A stretch of DNA of 64,000 nucleotides from Plutella xylostella (GCF_932276165.1 NC_063988.1:4464001-4528000); one strand, 5' to 3'; numbered from the stretch's first letter, positions 12,432 through 24,523 are shown. Program-made: numbers and translations. Notes: generated by a model not told the origin, from the sequence alone.

Positions 12432-12580
12432 AGGGGGTCACTCCATATGACGAAAAACTAAGTTTCGGAGCTATGCTGCGCGAGCCACGATAGTGCCACG
12501 ACTCTATCTCGTTTATTAAATGTGTCGATTTTACGACAGCTCTTGTTGGTTCGTTTTTTGTCAGTATAGATTAACCCTCC
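12432..12580 (+). mobile_element. MITE, GGAGGGTCACTC family
   Basis: Left end AGGGGGTCACTCC followed by 'gacgaaaaactaagtttcgg', right end 'gttttttgtc' followed by TTAACCCTCC. The ends are roughly inverse complements. The interior 'cacgactctatctcgtttatt' aligns with the copies at 7212-7468 and 13782-13898. About 149 bp, non-coding; the flanking target duplication is not clear. Confidence 0.6.
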
Positions 12581-13781
12581 AGCTACGTGATGCATCGCTC
12601 GCCAGCCCCTGATTGCCGCCGGCCAGGGCTGCCGCAAGATGCGATGGTCATTGAACTGGAAGTCAGGTAGAATTGGAACACGGGGAAATTCTGCTAACCA
12701 ATAATTATCGCGAAATGAATTATATTGAGGTATATGATAGAGACTAACCAATAACCATTATGAAACAATAGTGATGATCGTAATGTGGGACTTCCCTGAA
12801 AACGTTTGTGTTACATAAATATATGTAGGTATTTAAAAAAAAAAATATTATTTAAGGATATTAATAATTTCCAAAACATTATTTATTTTATTTGGTTAAA
12901 ATATTTTTACTCACTTACTATTACCATTTCAAAAAGGCTCGGTTACTGAGGAGAAGAAATGGTGAAAGAGCATATGTTTATGTATAATGTTTTCTTATGT
13001 AAATGAAAATTATATCAGGTAACTTACTTTTTTCCAACTCGATGTTACATTTCTTGGCAACCACCAGCCTGAAGTGATCAAAGTCTCGCCTCGGAACATT
13101 GCAAAGCCGTTACACTTTTCAGCGGCAGAGTTTTAACTAGTTACAAAAGTGTTTGTGCGTTCCGGAACTGAAACTCCAGTTAATTTCATTTGACAGATAG
13201 CCCGCATGCTCGCCGATAGCGAGTTAGAGCATGTTTGATTGCACGCCGGAGTTACAGCTCTGTTAAACGACGTGCCAGTGGAAAAGTTGGACATTCAGGA
13301 TTGTTAGAGACCTTTAAAAATTGGATACTAGCTGCTTTAAAACTAAGGACTTAGTTGCGAAGTAGATAGAGGAACGTTGTTTGAAGCTTTTTTCAGATAT
13401 AAGTAAGTAAGTAATCACGTAAATTTGGAAATGTAAAATCATATTGATACTTCGAATACAGCATCGTAATTATCGTAAGTATACAATGCTGCTTAGAGCG
13501 AGCTTATTTTGAATAATCATGAATGTCTTTGTAAGCAAAGCTGAAAACTCAATTAACCGCATCGAGAGAAAATGAGACGTCAAATTGGCATTAACTTTCT
13601 CTTAACTTTTGAATCGAGATGCGTTCGGAATAACAACAACTAAGTACAATCAGCCAGCAACTCTAAGCACAAACAACAAAATAGGTATTATGAATTTCGA
13701 ACATGGAAATGATCCGTGAGTTTGGTGGTCGCTCCAGCCATCCGTGTTCCGGTATTCAATCGGAAACGATGGTCAGGGGTC
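12581..13781. other. non-coding stretch, nothing recognised
   Basis: No supported gene or repeat boundary. A TATAAATAG at 12335-12343 just upstream, with an AP-1-like TGAGTCA after it, is noted but not called as a promoter because no transcript can be inferred. Confidence 0.45.
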
Positions 13782-13898
13782 AGGGGGGCCACTTTAACTT
13801 ACGAAAAACTAGGTTTCAGAGCTCTGCTGCACTGTAGACGACTCTACATCGTTGTCTAAACGTCCCGATATTTTTTTTTCAAGCAGAAGTAACCCTCC
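13782..13898 (+). mobile_element. MITE, GGAGGGTCACTC family
   Basis: Opens with AGGGGGGCCACTT and 'acgaaaaactaggtttc', closes with 'agaagtaaccctcc'. It is the same family as 12432-12580 but shorter, with loss in the middle and more divergence between the two ends. Confidence 0.55.
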
Positions 13899-15053
13899 AG
13901 AGGCGCACTTCATTACAGGCAGGATGCACTGGCCTGCCGCGAATTTAGACGTGACTAAAATATGTCAGGATACGGCTTAGGCATAGGTGCAATTATGGCG
14001 CGTAAAATACGGATGGCGGTTCGAAATGGAGGGAAAATGCGTCGTGTATTCTGTGGTCGAAATGACGGTCTGACTCGCTCGTTGTCGACGTGGCCGCAGG
14101 CGGTTGCAGCTTTCCATGACGTTCGATGCAATTATTTATGTACTCCATAGTGGAGACCGTACTGTACAGATGTACACTGTGGTCAGATACGAGTTGCAGT
14201 GCCGAAGCGGAGCTTTAATCTGAAAGGTGTTTAGTGTGGTATATGAGATTAGATTAAATAGTTAAAACGCGTACTGTATGTCGTTTGGTTTTCTGTGAAA
14301 CAACAGTTTTTCGTTTTTCCTAGAGAACTATGCATGAATTTTCTTTTCTTCAATTTACAATGCAAAGTAAATTCCGAACTTTTTTTGAAGAGTTTCGGCA
14401 GTACCTATCGTTCATTCCATCCAGTAAATAACATTTCAATATTACTTTTACTAAGACCTTATTTCATTTGTTTCCTTTATGAATATTGGATCCGTGTGAT
14501 TGGTTCAGCCCTAACCAATGCCGGTGGTCGTTTGATTCATTAGACGACGCGAGGTGGATTGGCACAAATTGTGGCACAATCGCGCCCGCTGGCAGATTGC
14601 GGCGAATAACAGATGCTTCCGTCTCATTTCATATGGTACCGGTGTGATTTATGACTTTATAAGCTAAACTAACTTCACTGGCACTCGTTGCGAAGGCGAC
14701 GAGACGGCTATGCAAAAAGGGATTTGTTATTGGAATTGATATAATGATGATGAAGCTAAGCTTTAGAAATCTATTGGAAAGTTATAATTTTATTTATTAT
14801 CAATTGTGGGTTTCACAATAAGTCCGTAGGTAGGTACTATATGTTCTTACATTAGAAAGGTATTTCCACATTTTAATAAAACGCACCACTCTTTTACACA
14901 TGATTTAACATAAATTATACATTAAAAGTATTAAAGTCATAAATAACAAGATAAAATCCACTCTTGAATTAAATTAAATCATAACATTTTCCGTGCGGGC
15001 GAAATGAAATATTTTTTTAAGAGAATAAATTCAATGTGCCCACGAGAGTAATA
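13899..15053. other. non-coding stretch, nothing recognised
   Basis: AT-rich, without a supported gene. The frame at 13962-14150 runs through moderately GC-rich DNA but has no family signature. A potential repeat boundary could not be placed. Confidence 0.4.
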
Positions 15054-15310
15054 TTATAACGTGTAGTGTTTGGTAGTACCTCCGTACCACGGAGGTGATG
15101 TGTCATTCACGTGTCCTCGTGTGAGCGGGATGGATGGATATGGGTCGTATAGTGTCGTCACACTCGCTCGGAAAGCGGTGATGGATGGAAGAGTATCGTA
15201 GTAGAGGGGTAGTCCGGAGAGTGGGGCGGATGGGGAGCGCGGCTCAATCGATACCCCACCCGGCGCTGGGCCCCTGGTACACCGGCAACGCACCCCTGTC
15301 ACAGACCAAT
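15054..15310. repeat. GC-rich block starting with a perfect hairpin
   Basis: A perfect inverted repeat ACCTCCGT-ACC-ACGGAGGT (15076-15094) opens about 230 bases of GC-rich, GGATGG-rich sequence ending near 'acgcacccctgtcac'. The open minus-strand frame of 119 codons covering it (15054-15413) reads as low-complexity Ser/Pro/Arg with no domain. The sharp compositional edges suggest an inserted element (LINE or Helitron end) rather than a gene, but I cannot name the family. Confidence 0.35.
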
Positions 15311-17794
15311 AAACATTTAAGACATCGCTACACAAATAATTGTGAGATGTTACGATATTCGTAGAGTCAAAAAATATAATTAGGCATTTTTTCAAACAGG
15401 ATATATTTTTCACAATTTTTTTAATAATTCTTCAGAGTGGACCAATAGAAATGCAAATGTATTGAATCTCCGATCACGTAGGAAAGTAGCCCGGGCGATT
15501 CCATATCCAGTGCGGGCTGAGAGCAGTTCGTATTCAAAGAGCATTCCAACTATTGATGCGGTGGCCACACGAGACTGGCAATAGTCGCAATTGCTTCATT
15601 ACTTACCTCGGACGATGGCTTTCAGACTCGCCAGCTACATACAATCCTTGAGATACGTTTGCCTAATGGGTTCCCACCGCCCTCGAGAGGTGATGGCAAT
15701 CTGTGCAGGTTGAATTTATTGATACGACCGACGTTTCACCTAAACAACTCTGTGTTGAGCCTGGGCCATACTGACTCAAAGGGTTCAAATATAGTTATTA
15801 TCCTTGGTCATTGCTTGGTCAGTGCTCAAGTAATATTTACCACCGATAGATCAACATTGTATTCTTCGAGACAGACATAATAAAGCAAACAATTGCCATC
15901 AAAAATATATTTTCGAAGATACGAACACGCAAACCCCTACCCCACGTAATACCGAAACTAAGCAGTGTATCGCATAAGTCGCTGTCGAATGCGGGTTTTG
16001 TCCTATTCCTTTTCAATTGCCGCCACAACAAACCGCAGCGTAGCGGGAATGTTTATTTAGTGTGTAAGTGTGAAAATTTCCACAGTACGCGTAGCGAGGG
16101 TTGCACACTGCATAGGTAATGCAAAACAAAGAGGGTACTTCCCAGTGATCGATATCTGAATGGCAGCTGAATTTGTTGATTGAAATTTTGCGTTATTGGC
16201 GGTCGAAATTGTGCATAGCTGATGACCTGTCGAGTATTTGTCGTTTTGAGTTTGAGCCGCTCTGATCAATTTATTCATTTATACTCATATGGAGCATGAG
16301 CATGCAATTAGTGATATGGATGATATTTACCTATATTTACCCTATGTTTGTACTTGCATGTTATAATTACTGGTAAGTAGGTATTCGACTGCATTTATTT
16401 CTAGGCTCAGTTGCTTGAGTGCTAGGTCCTTTTAGGTAGCTATCATAGTGTTCCACTGCTGGGCAAAGGCCCTCCCTTATAATAAATAAGATAATTAACA
16501 TGTAAAGTTTAATTATAATTATTAACTTAAACTTTGATCACAAGTCAAACTTTTCAGAGGTGTTACTGTGAGAACATTTTTATACAAGTTTAACTTGGTT
16601 TTAAAACATTCTCAAGAGTTCCAAATAGGGTTCCTTTCTACGGGTTCCCCCTAACAATATGATGACGACGCCCTGGGGTGATCCGCCCTGGAAAATAGGG
16701 CTCCGCAGTCGCGAAAATTGGCATATCCCGGCGCTCACTCCGATTAGAATCACCAAATTTAAGGAAAATGAAGATGCCTATTACGCATTGTAAATACGAT
16801 AATTATGCAGAGTAATGCTGTAACTTCATCGCTTATTTCAAAATTGTTTTTATATTTTTTTTATCAGAAACCCACTTTTTTACTCAATACGTATATTACG
16901 TATATAAATAAAGCAGAGTCTTTATTAAATTCTTTGCCCATACCAGCTGTCTAACCCCGTATGTTTCTGGGAAACGCTTATATTACAGCTTCCTTCTGGA
17001 TTCCAACTGTTCAGGGAATTTATACAACGTGATAAAACCATTGGAAACAGCTTTCGGCATTAAAACTTGTGCAATTGTCTTTCATAAAATGTTATGAGAC
17101 GTTTTCCTCGCTGTGTTAAATCGCCCGATAGTGTTTCCGACCCATTACCGTCGGCTGAATATTATCTTAGTTTTCAGAAACTTACACCACGTGTAGGTTT
17201 TAATTAATATCATACTTTACACATCATCGGTTGTCGAGGCCTACAGATTGCGTTTCCACTATTTGAAAGTGACCAGGTACTTAGTTCTGATACCAAACAA
17301 AAATTCGTGCCTCGATAAATGTTGCAATAGTGGTAGAACAAAAGCTATCCAGATTGAATCCCTGAGTCACCCCATTCCGCTTAGTACCTATACCAATTTT
17401 GCAACACCTTGTATAATTATTAAAACTCAAACCAATCTATTTTATTCATCGAAGCTGTCTTCCTAGCGATGGGTAAGTTATTAATCATAGTAGGAGCGGG
17501 AACACACGTGTCGGCTGCCAGGCGCTGAAATAGTTGGAGGTTGTGATAAGTTGTGCACCTGGTGGCTGGAACTTGTGCCAAGACACCTACTCCGGATTTA
17601 CGAAGTCTTTAAGTTTGGCCTGCCAACTACATATTTTATTATAAACTCCTTTAATGTACTTTCAAGGGATAATTTTAAAATTATATATTATTATGAACCT
17701 AAAATCGTAATAGTTCCTCCCAATGTAGGAGTTGGAGCCTCCTGGGTTAAACCTCTGCATATAGGTATATTTCTGCCCTAGTGCACATTTCTTC
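15311..17794. other. non-coding stretch with a LINE 3'-end scrap
   Basis: No supported gene. At 16449-16482 'gttccactgctgggcaaagg' followed by 'ccctccctt' is the 3'-end signature of RTE-like LINEs common in Lepidoptera, here without any coding portion. Confidence 0.45.
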
Positions 17795-17860
17795 TTCTTC
17801 TTTCTCTTCAGCCTATAGTCAACTGCTGGACATAGGCCTCTCCTTAAGCACGAAACTGGA
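17795..17860 (-). repeat. RTE-like LINE 3'-end scrap
   Basis: 'ctgctggacataggcctctc' preceded by a TTC-rich run is the reverse complement of the 3' end of the LINE class whose intact representative lies at 19523-22725; there the equivalent stretch is 'gcagggtataggcctcctcc' next to ATC repeats. Only the extreme 3' end is present. Confidence 0.6.
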
Positions 17861-18384
17861 TACAATCTATATCTATCAATCTATATTATTATATTATATT
17901 CGAAATGGTTATTAGATTGCGCACATTTTCGCACATTAATATTAGTTGTGACATATTTTTATATTTTATTACCATATTTTATATTTTATATACAAACACA
18001 TACATTTGTTGTAAGTTGACCTTACGTACGTAAGTGAGTGGAAGAGTTTCAGCCTGTGTTTAAAACAGATGAAGACAGATTCGCTCTGTGGATGGCGCGA
18101 GATTGCTGTAATTTATAAAACGGAGCGCCGTTTACTCTGCCGCTCACTGGGAGATCCTACGTATGTCTTCATCTTGACTCTTGGTCTTTTAACAGCTACT
18201 TAATTTTATGTTTATATGATTTAAATTGATAAAGACTGGGTTGTCAGTTTGATAAAGATAATGGTCATGTGAGTTTTTACTATGGGTAGTACAATATTAA
18301 TGTAGTCTTAGTTCCTTATATGTCTGCATTTACTGTTTTTTTAATTATTATTGTATAAAAGAGTTTTGTTAAATTTACCTGAGT

Positions 18385-18510
18385 TTTCCACCAACCAAGG
18401 GTTGGCTGGAAGAAATTGCTTTTTGGCAATAAGCCCGCCTTTGTGTACTAACTTCTTCTTAATTTGTATTTTGTCTGTGTATGTTATTTTTTAAGTATGC
18501 AATAAAGTGT
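18385..18510 (+). repeat. LINE 3' tail repeat (tail family 1)
   Basis: 'caagggttggctggaagaaa' followed by 'ttgctttttggcaataagcc' and 'gcaataaagtgtctataaat' matches the tails at 44190-44350 and 45315-45436. The AATAAA signal and an AT-rich tail mark the end of an RNA copy. Confidence 0.55.
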
Positions 18511-19511
18511 CTATAAATAAATATAAACAAATATTTCTTTCACGAATTTCCAAAACTTGTTCAGAATAACGAGAATATCTTTTGGATTACCTACTAGGTA
18601 CTTTTGCAGCATTCTGTATAGTGTAGACAACTACTGCATTTTGTTTGCAGATATTTAGCAACAATCATTTTAACTTGCACAATCCATACATGTTCAAACT
18701 CCATTTCACCCGAATGTTCAATAAGTACTCGAAGAAAAAAGACAATGTCAAAAATATCCTAAAATGACATTTCACCGACCTGCCTACGCCAATCACGTGA
18801 CGGCGCCACCTCCTATGTCTCTACAAACTTGATTTCCTGCACGTCTAGACACATTTCCGCCATTTTACAAAATGCTCAATTTCGTAACGATCATTTTTTA
18901 GCGAGCTCGTCTTTTTTCATGGCGTTCATGAATGATCGGAAATTTTTAACCACTATGGCAGATTATGGTGTTATAAGTTTAACATCCCTGTATGTATTTG
19001 TGTATAAATGTTTGAGTATCGTAGCAGCTAAACAGATTAAACGGATTTTGGTTAAAATAAATGTGAGGGATAGGATACCATGTCTCATATTACCTACATA
19101 TACAGAGCTATGCACGAACTAATAAGAATTTGTTTTTTTCAGGTAATAATTAAAGTCTCAGTGAAGGGTGAAGGATGGCGATAATAGCAACACATTCATG
19201 CGGTAAAGACTACTTTTTTCTAAATCATTGATACTCGGCTAAAAATAGGTTACTGGCTTCTTCAATAGGCAATTCCGAGATTAAATCCTGTTGAGATGGA
19301 CACTGCAGCACTGGACAAAGAAGAGAATGCATCGCACTCACACATAAGTATTGCATAATAGCACAAAAGATTCCATCCGTGCATGTGTGTGTGTGGAGTT
19401 CATTTCATGACTGAATTATTTTGTAGAGGAGCTAAAGTGACTTGAGGTCAACCTGAATCAAATTTAGTAAGTAGGTGCGTTAGTAGTATTATCGGATAAT
19501 AGTTTGAGGCT
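18511..19511. other. non-coding stretch with one strong acceptor/donor junction
   Basis: No gene is supported. The 18829-19122 frame of 97 codons shows no motif; part of it (about 18997-19070) resembles the 'heptamer-free' centre of the CTGT-associated repeat at 51283-51490. A polypyrimidine tract followed by CAG and GTAATA lies at 19129-19148 and is described separately. Confidence 0.4.
19129..19148 (+). promoter_or_regulatory. candidate recursive splice site
   Basis: 'tttgtttttttcag' is directly followed by 'gtaata', so a strong acceptor abuts a usable donor (junction 19142/19143). Such zero-length exons are the recursive splice sites known from long insect introns. Chance matches also occur; there is no transcript evidence here. 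Confidence 0.3.
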
Positions 19512-19522
19512 GAATTCTTTAT

Positions 19523-22500
19523 CATCATCATCAGCCCATGTCAACCCACTGCAGGGTATAGGCCTCCTCCATGTTATGCCAAGTCCCACGGTCCTGTGCT
19601 ACACTCATCCAGTTTGGTCCAGTCACTCTCCTAATGTCATCGGACCAACGGGTCGGCGGTCTACCGACTGATCGCCGTCCCTCCCTTGGCCACCACTCCG
19701 ACACTGCCTTGGTCCATCTGCCGTCTTGCCGCCTTGCCAGATGCCCTGCCCATCTCCACTTCAGCTTCGTGATCCGTCTCCCAACGTCTTCAACCTTTGT
19801 CCTGCGTCGAATTTCTACGTTCGGGATACGGTCCACTAGCGAGATGCCTAGCATGGTGCGTTCCATGGCTCGTTGTGCTACTTTAATTTTGTGCATGCAT
19901 GTCTTTGTGAGCGTCCATGTTTCGGCACCATAAGTGAGGGTAGGCAGCACACACTGGTTGAAAACCTTGGTCTTCAGGCACTGTGGCAGGCTAGATTTAA
20001 AAACATCTGCTAGGTTACCAAAAGCAGCCCACCCTAGCTGAATTCGTCTAGCGATCTCCTTTGTCTGCGAGTCTTTGTCAAAAGATAAACATTGTCCAAG
20101 ATATATGTACTTGTCCACAACTTCTACTGAGCTGTTGCCTACTGTTATGTTAGGTACGGCTGTAGGACAACTGGTCATGATCTTGGTCTTGGACATGTTC
20201 ATCTTCAGACCGACGCGCAGAGACGCTACATGCAATTCTTCAAGCATCTCTTGGAGATCAGCAACGTTCTCAGCTAGGACAATAAGGTCGTCGGCAAAAC
20301 GCAGGTGTGACATGTTAGTGCCGTTGATATTAACACCTCTCTCGTCCCAGTTTAAAGTCTTTAGTGCGTCTTCTAAAACATTTGTAAAGAGCTTGGGAGA
20401 GAGAGTGTCTCCTTGACGCACGCCTCGGTTAATTGACACAAGGTCAGTTAGACTATGCATTGCATGCGCACCTGCATTGTTGCCTCTTTGTACAGCTCCC
20501 GGAGTACATCCACATATCGCTTGTCAATGTTGCAGCGATGGAGAGCATGGAAGACGGCCCAGTGCTCGACTGTGTCGAATGCCTTTTCATAATCTACAAA
20601 GGCAAGACACTGGGGCCGGTTGTACTCTTTGCATTTCTCCATCAGCTGTCTGACTGCATGAATGTGGTCAATAGTCGAGTATCGACTCCGGAAGCCGGCT
20701 TGTTCAACGGGCTGGTAGTCGTCGAAGCAGTGGTTCAGTCGGTTGCACAGGACCTTGGCAAACAATTTATAGACCTGAGAGAGTAGGCTTATTGGGCGGT
20801 AATTGGGTAATTTGGTCTTGTCCCCTTTTTTGTGAAGGATCGTGACTATAGCATTTTTCCACGCTTTTGGTGCTATTGCTTTTTTAAGCACTTCGTTGAA
20901 GAGTTTAGCTAGCATTCTCAGTAAGGGAAGTCCACCAGCTAGAAGCATTTCCATATAGACTCCATCTTCACCACACGCTTTTCCTCGTTTCATTGATCCC
21001 AGGGCATAGTCTATTTCGGCTTCTGTAATCGGAGGTATGCCATCCTCGTCGAAGCGCTCACTTGGATCAGCTCTTGGGTCTGTAGCGTCTGGTGTTACAG
21101 GTTCTGCTGCTTTTGATGCATATAGTTCCGCATAAAACTCTTCAACGATACGAAGAATTTGGTCACGATCGGTTACTTGGTTACCGCGACTGTCAGAGAG
21201 CTTATTTATTTCGGACCTGTTTCCACAGAGCTTTCTCTTAAAAACTTTGGGTCCTTTGTTGTCCTGGATGGTGTTTTTAATAACATTCACGTTATAAGCT
21301 CGTAGATCTGTTCTAACAGCTTTTCTGACAGTTTTATTCAGCTTTTGTAACTCTCTCAGGTCCACTGCTGTGTCACATTTCATTTCTCTTCTTCGAGACA
21401 GTAGAGCGAGCGTATCGGGTGTTAATTTTTCCTCCCTCGCTTTTCTCCCACCGAGATGTTTCTTGGTGGTTTCTGTTACGACACGGCAGATTGATTCGTT
21501 TAGTGAGTCCACGTCCTGGTTCTCTTCCTTTAGTCCATCGAATCGGTTTTGGAGTTCTAGTTGGAATTCTTTTTGGAGGAACTTGTAGTCCGCCGCCTCA
21601 TACTTAAGCGGTTTCCTCAGGAACATCTTCTCTCTTTCTTTGGACAGGTTATACCGGAACGTGGCTCTCACTAAACGATGGTCACTACCGGTCTTAAAGC
21701 GGCTGAGAACTGAAACATCGGTAATATTCGACTTGTTGGAGCAGACAATGTAGTCGATCTCGTTTTTTGTCCTGCCATCAGGACTAATCCAAGTCCATTT
21801 CCTCGATGGTCGCTTTTTGAAGAAAGTATTCATAGCGAATAGCTGGTGTTGTTCGAGGAAATTTACAAGGGTTTGTCCTCTTGCATTCCGAGTTCCTAGT
21901 CCAAACTGCCCAACCGATGTCTCGTTTGCCAGAGGAGGTCCGACTTTGGCGTTAAAGTCACCCATGATAATTGTAAAGTGACATGGGTTTTCTAAATACG
22001 CTTTCTCTACTTCCTCGTAGAAGGTTTCGACTTCATCATCGGGATGTTTCGAGGTGGGGGCGTACACTTGAATTACCTTCACCGCATATCTTGAATTTAA
22101 AGTCAGATTGACATAGCAAACCCGTGTTGAAACACTTGTTATGTTTTTGACTGCTGGAGATAGCTTTTTGTGTATAAGGAAACCCACACCCCCATACTTC
22201 GTGTCGTCATGTCCTCTATAGTAGAATAGGTGGCCATTCTGGAGTCTCACGAGATCTTCTCCTTTTCGCCGCACCTCGGACAATCCCAACACTTCCCAAT
22301 TAATGTGGTCTAGCTCTTCACAGAGTTCATCCATCCTGTCATCAGTGCTCAAGGTCCTTGGGTTATATGTAGCCATATTCAATGTATGTTGGTAGCCGGA
22401 TCTCTGCCGGAGATTATTAGTACCCTCTGCCCCGCCGGAACCGTGACCGCTACCGGAGTCCGGGATAACGGGGCTGCCGGGGACTGAGGGCCGTGGTTTT

Positions 22501-22725
22501 TTGGGACTTTTCATGGGGGGAATTTTAGCCATAAAACGCCACGCTGGCCAGACGGCTTGGCGAGTTTTCCTGTCACGTTAGCCTATCATACCTGAAGCGC
22601 TAGGGAGTCGTGTATGATAGTTACCAGGAGGGACCACGTGGAGGTGTGAGCTCGGAGTAGGATTTGATAGCAATATGGCTTGCACCTTATCACTATCAAC
22701 TCCCTTTCCCCTCCCTTCTTCTTTC
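19523..22725 (-). mobile_element. RTE-like non-LTR retrotransposon, near full length
   Basis: About 3.2 kb, the usual size for RTE elements. The 3' end carries a short ATC tail (GAT repeats on the minus strand). GAATTCTTTAT is repeated at both sides (19512-19522 and 22726-22736), an 11-bp target duplication; the last two bases overlap the tail. A 190-base 5' leader precedes the start codon at 22532. The flanking GAATTC copies show that the 5' end is complete. The coding region is described separately and is broken once. Confidence 0.9.
19531..22532 (-). pseudogene. RTE-like endonuclease-reverse transcriptase with one frameshift
   Basis: The polyprotein cuts target DNA and copies the element RNA. 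The first frame (22532 down to 20448, 694 codons) starts at ATG. It holds an APE-type endonuclease with ATYNPRTL (near residue 57), LSEVRR (E86), GDFNAK (191-196), NEIDY (D260) and SDHR (283-286). It then runs into the reverse transcriptase palm with NYRPISLL, AGFRSRYSTIDH and FVDYEKAFD (D647). The second frame (20460 down to 19531) carries RGVRQGD, the catalytic FADD (about residue 56 of that part), a thumb region and the C-terminal RWAGHLARRQDGRW and GRPPTRWSDDIRR segments typical of the clade. The frames are separated by a direct repeat of ATGCA (about 20450-20459); one copy is enough for continuity, so a 5-bp tandem duplication broke the gene. All other catalytic residues look intact. Annotation pipelines often name such proteins 'craniofacial development protein 2-like'. 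Confidence 0.9.
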
Positions 22726-23606
22726 GAATTCTTTATACAAGACTAAATCTTTGTTTCTTATCCTCAGGTGCAAAACTATGCATATGTTTCATACGCGAAC
22801 ATACTAAACATTATCACTTACGCATTAGGCATTAACTACGTCACAAGCTATGTTTGTCCATGTAGTCTACACATTTATACTGGTAGGTAGGGTAACGTAA
22901 CGTACCTTGGGACGCTTGTACCTCGGGACAATGATTTTATTTTTAAAACTGGCTAATTTAACAACGTATCATTCTACCCTATGTGTAGTGTTTTACTCGC
23001 TTGGCCAAACTAGTGAGTCTCGTGATCATACCGGGATCGAGTGTGAGGTGAAGACAACATTAAGTTTTTTGGAGACAAAATTTACTTTTGTATAGTTTTT
23101 TGAGTTGCTTTATCTCATTGAGGCATGCTCAAAATTGAGACATGGATATCACGTATATATTTTCAGTTATTTCATTTTTATGATACGGCAATTATTTGAA
23201 AGATTCCTAACATAAAAATAAAGATACTGTTTTTTTTTGTTAAAAATTGCTTTTTTGTACCTTGGGACACGATTAAATTTGTACCTTGGGACACTATTTC
23301 CTATGGTTTTGTACTATGGAGACTGCTAACTTCTAAATTACGTCTTATATCTCTGTTCTTATAAGTGGCAGAGTGAAACTGGAATGAAGAGAGTTGCAGT
23401 CAGTCTGGAACGTTTGAAACAAGCAGTAGATAAAGTAAAAACAGGAGAAAATATTCCTATTTATTTTATATAAAGTGAATGTTCCTTTTTGTAACGTAAG
23501 ATTCATACATAATCGCAAAATATAATTTCGTTATAAACTAATGATAATATGATGTCAATGTAGTTATAAAATTTCGATGATTACAGGACTTTTTGCTAAA
23601 AATATT

Positions 23607-23777
23607 TTAGGGTTGTTTCCCTAATTACCAGAAGGAGGAGTGGTGACCCGAAATGAAATGCGTGTTCTTATTTATTGATCACATTTATTTGCGCACGTGA
23701 GTGCTAAGTGCGTCTCTACAACCGACTGACGTTACATCATTAGTTACATATGTGTGTGTGCGTGAACGCCCACAACA
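23607..23777 (-). repeat. 3' LTR of the Gypsy element
   Basis: On the minus strand it begins TGTTGTGGGCGTTCACGC just after the polypurine tract and ends ...AACAACCCTAA. From GGGCGTTC to the end it is identical to the 5' LTR. Its first bases differ: the 5' LTR has about 17 extra bases in the U3 start. Confidence 0.88.
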
Positions 23778-23788
23778 TTCCCCTTTTT
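23778..23788 (-). other. polypurine tract
   Basis: AAAAAGGGGAA on the minus strand directly precedes the 3' LTR start TGTTG. This is the primer site for plus-strand DNA synthesis in LTR retroelements and fixes the LTR boundary. Confidence 0.8.
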
Positions 23789-24238
23789 CAAAAAAATTTG
23801 GACACAAAACTATAACTTAAAACACAAAGTAGTTATTTAATTCAAAAATAATCAAGGTTACATTCACAACAGAGGTATAGCAAAAACAGTAGGTCATACA
23901 AGTCTTATCACGTTCACATGCTGTTCTAACAAAATAAAAACAATAATAAGTTCCATATCTTATTACATTTAGCTAAGCTAATGAAATGATTCTGCGAATG
24001 TTAATCAGTTGATATTCTAGCTAGAAGTATTGAAACAACAATGTATGCAAGTTTATATCTACCTAAGTTTAACAAAGGAATACGGTGGTCTTATACGTTT
24101 TATTCACTGAATTCACCAATTGACTTTTCACTTTCACTTTATGTAGGACACTTTAGCACTGACCACGCTCACTAAAACTAACTTAAAACTATGCGCGCGC
24201 CTAACCTAATTACATCATAACTAATATTAACTTAACTT

Positions 24239-24523
24239 TTACATGTATGGAGTTGCAGAAGGCATCGTCTCAGCAGGGGTCGCGGGCTTGGCTTGCTGCT
24301 GCGGAAACTGTGCCCTGTGCAACGGCAATTCGGTGACTTGGTAACGCAACCAACTTTTAATGCTCTTGCAAGTCCGGGTATAAATGAAGTATAATATAAT
24401 TAATGCTAGTAAACCAGCAATAACCAGCTGCCACGTACTTAACCAGTTATACTGTTCTATAACTTTGCCAGACGATTGGTCTTGAGCGACAATTACTTCA
24501 GCTTTGTCTTGGTAGTTTCCCAT
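24239..24523 (-). CDS. third ORF of the Gypsy element, small single-pass membrane protein
   Basis: Ninety-four residues, starting at the ATG at 24523 (MGNYQDKAEV); the open frame extends upstream to 24565 but only from a non-ATG codon. One strongly hydrophobic stretch (WQLVIAGLLALIILYFIY) is followed by a basic patch (RTCKSIKSWLR) and a Gln/Pro-rich tail. This suggests a membrane protein with a cytosolic C-terminus. It occupies the position where errantiviruses carry env, 238 bases after the pol stop, but it is far too short for env and shows no signal peptide, furin site or fusion peptide. An N-terminal MG could be myristoylated, although position 6 is Asp rather than Ser/Thr. A CAG at 24551-24553 could be a splice acceptor for a subgenomic RNA. 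The function is unknown to me; intactness in a young element suggests that it is real. Confidence 0.6.
   Translation of the reverse strand: MGNYQDKAEVIVAQDQSSGKVIEQYNWLSTWQLVIAGLLALIILYFIYTRTCKSIKSWLRYQVTELPLHRAQFPQQQAKPATPAETMPSATPYM

Noticed and set aside
12458..12751. 97-codon minus-strand frame
   Set aside because: Mostly antisense to a MITE and unrelated to any protein that I know.
15054..15413. 119-codon minus-strand frame
   Set aside because: Low-complexity translation of a GC-rich repeat-like block; no domain or splice context.
19571..21607. plus-strand frames of 62-134 codons opposite the RTE-like LINE
   Set aside because: Antisense shadows of a recognised coding region.
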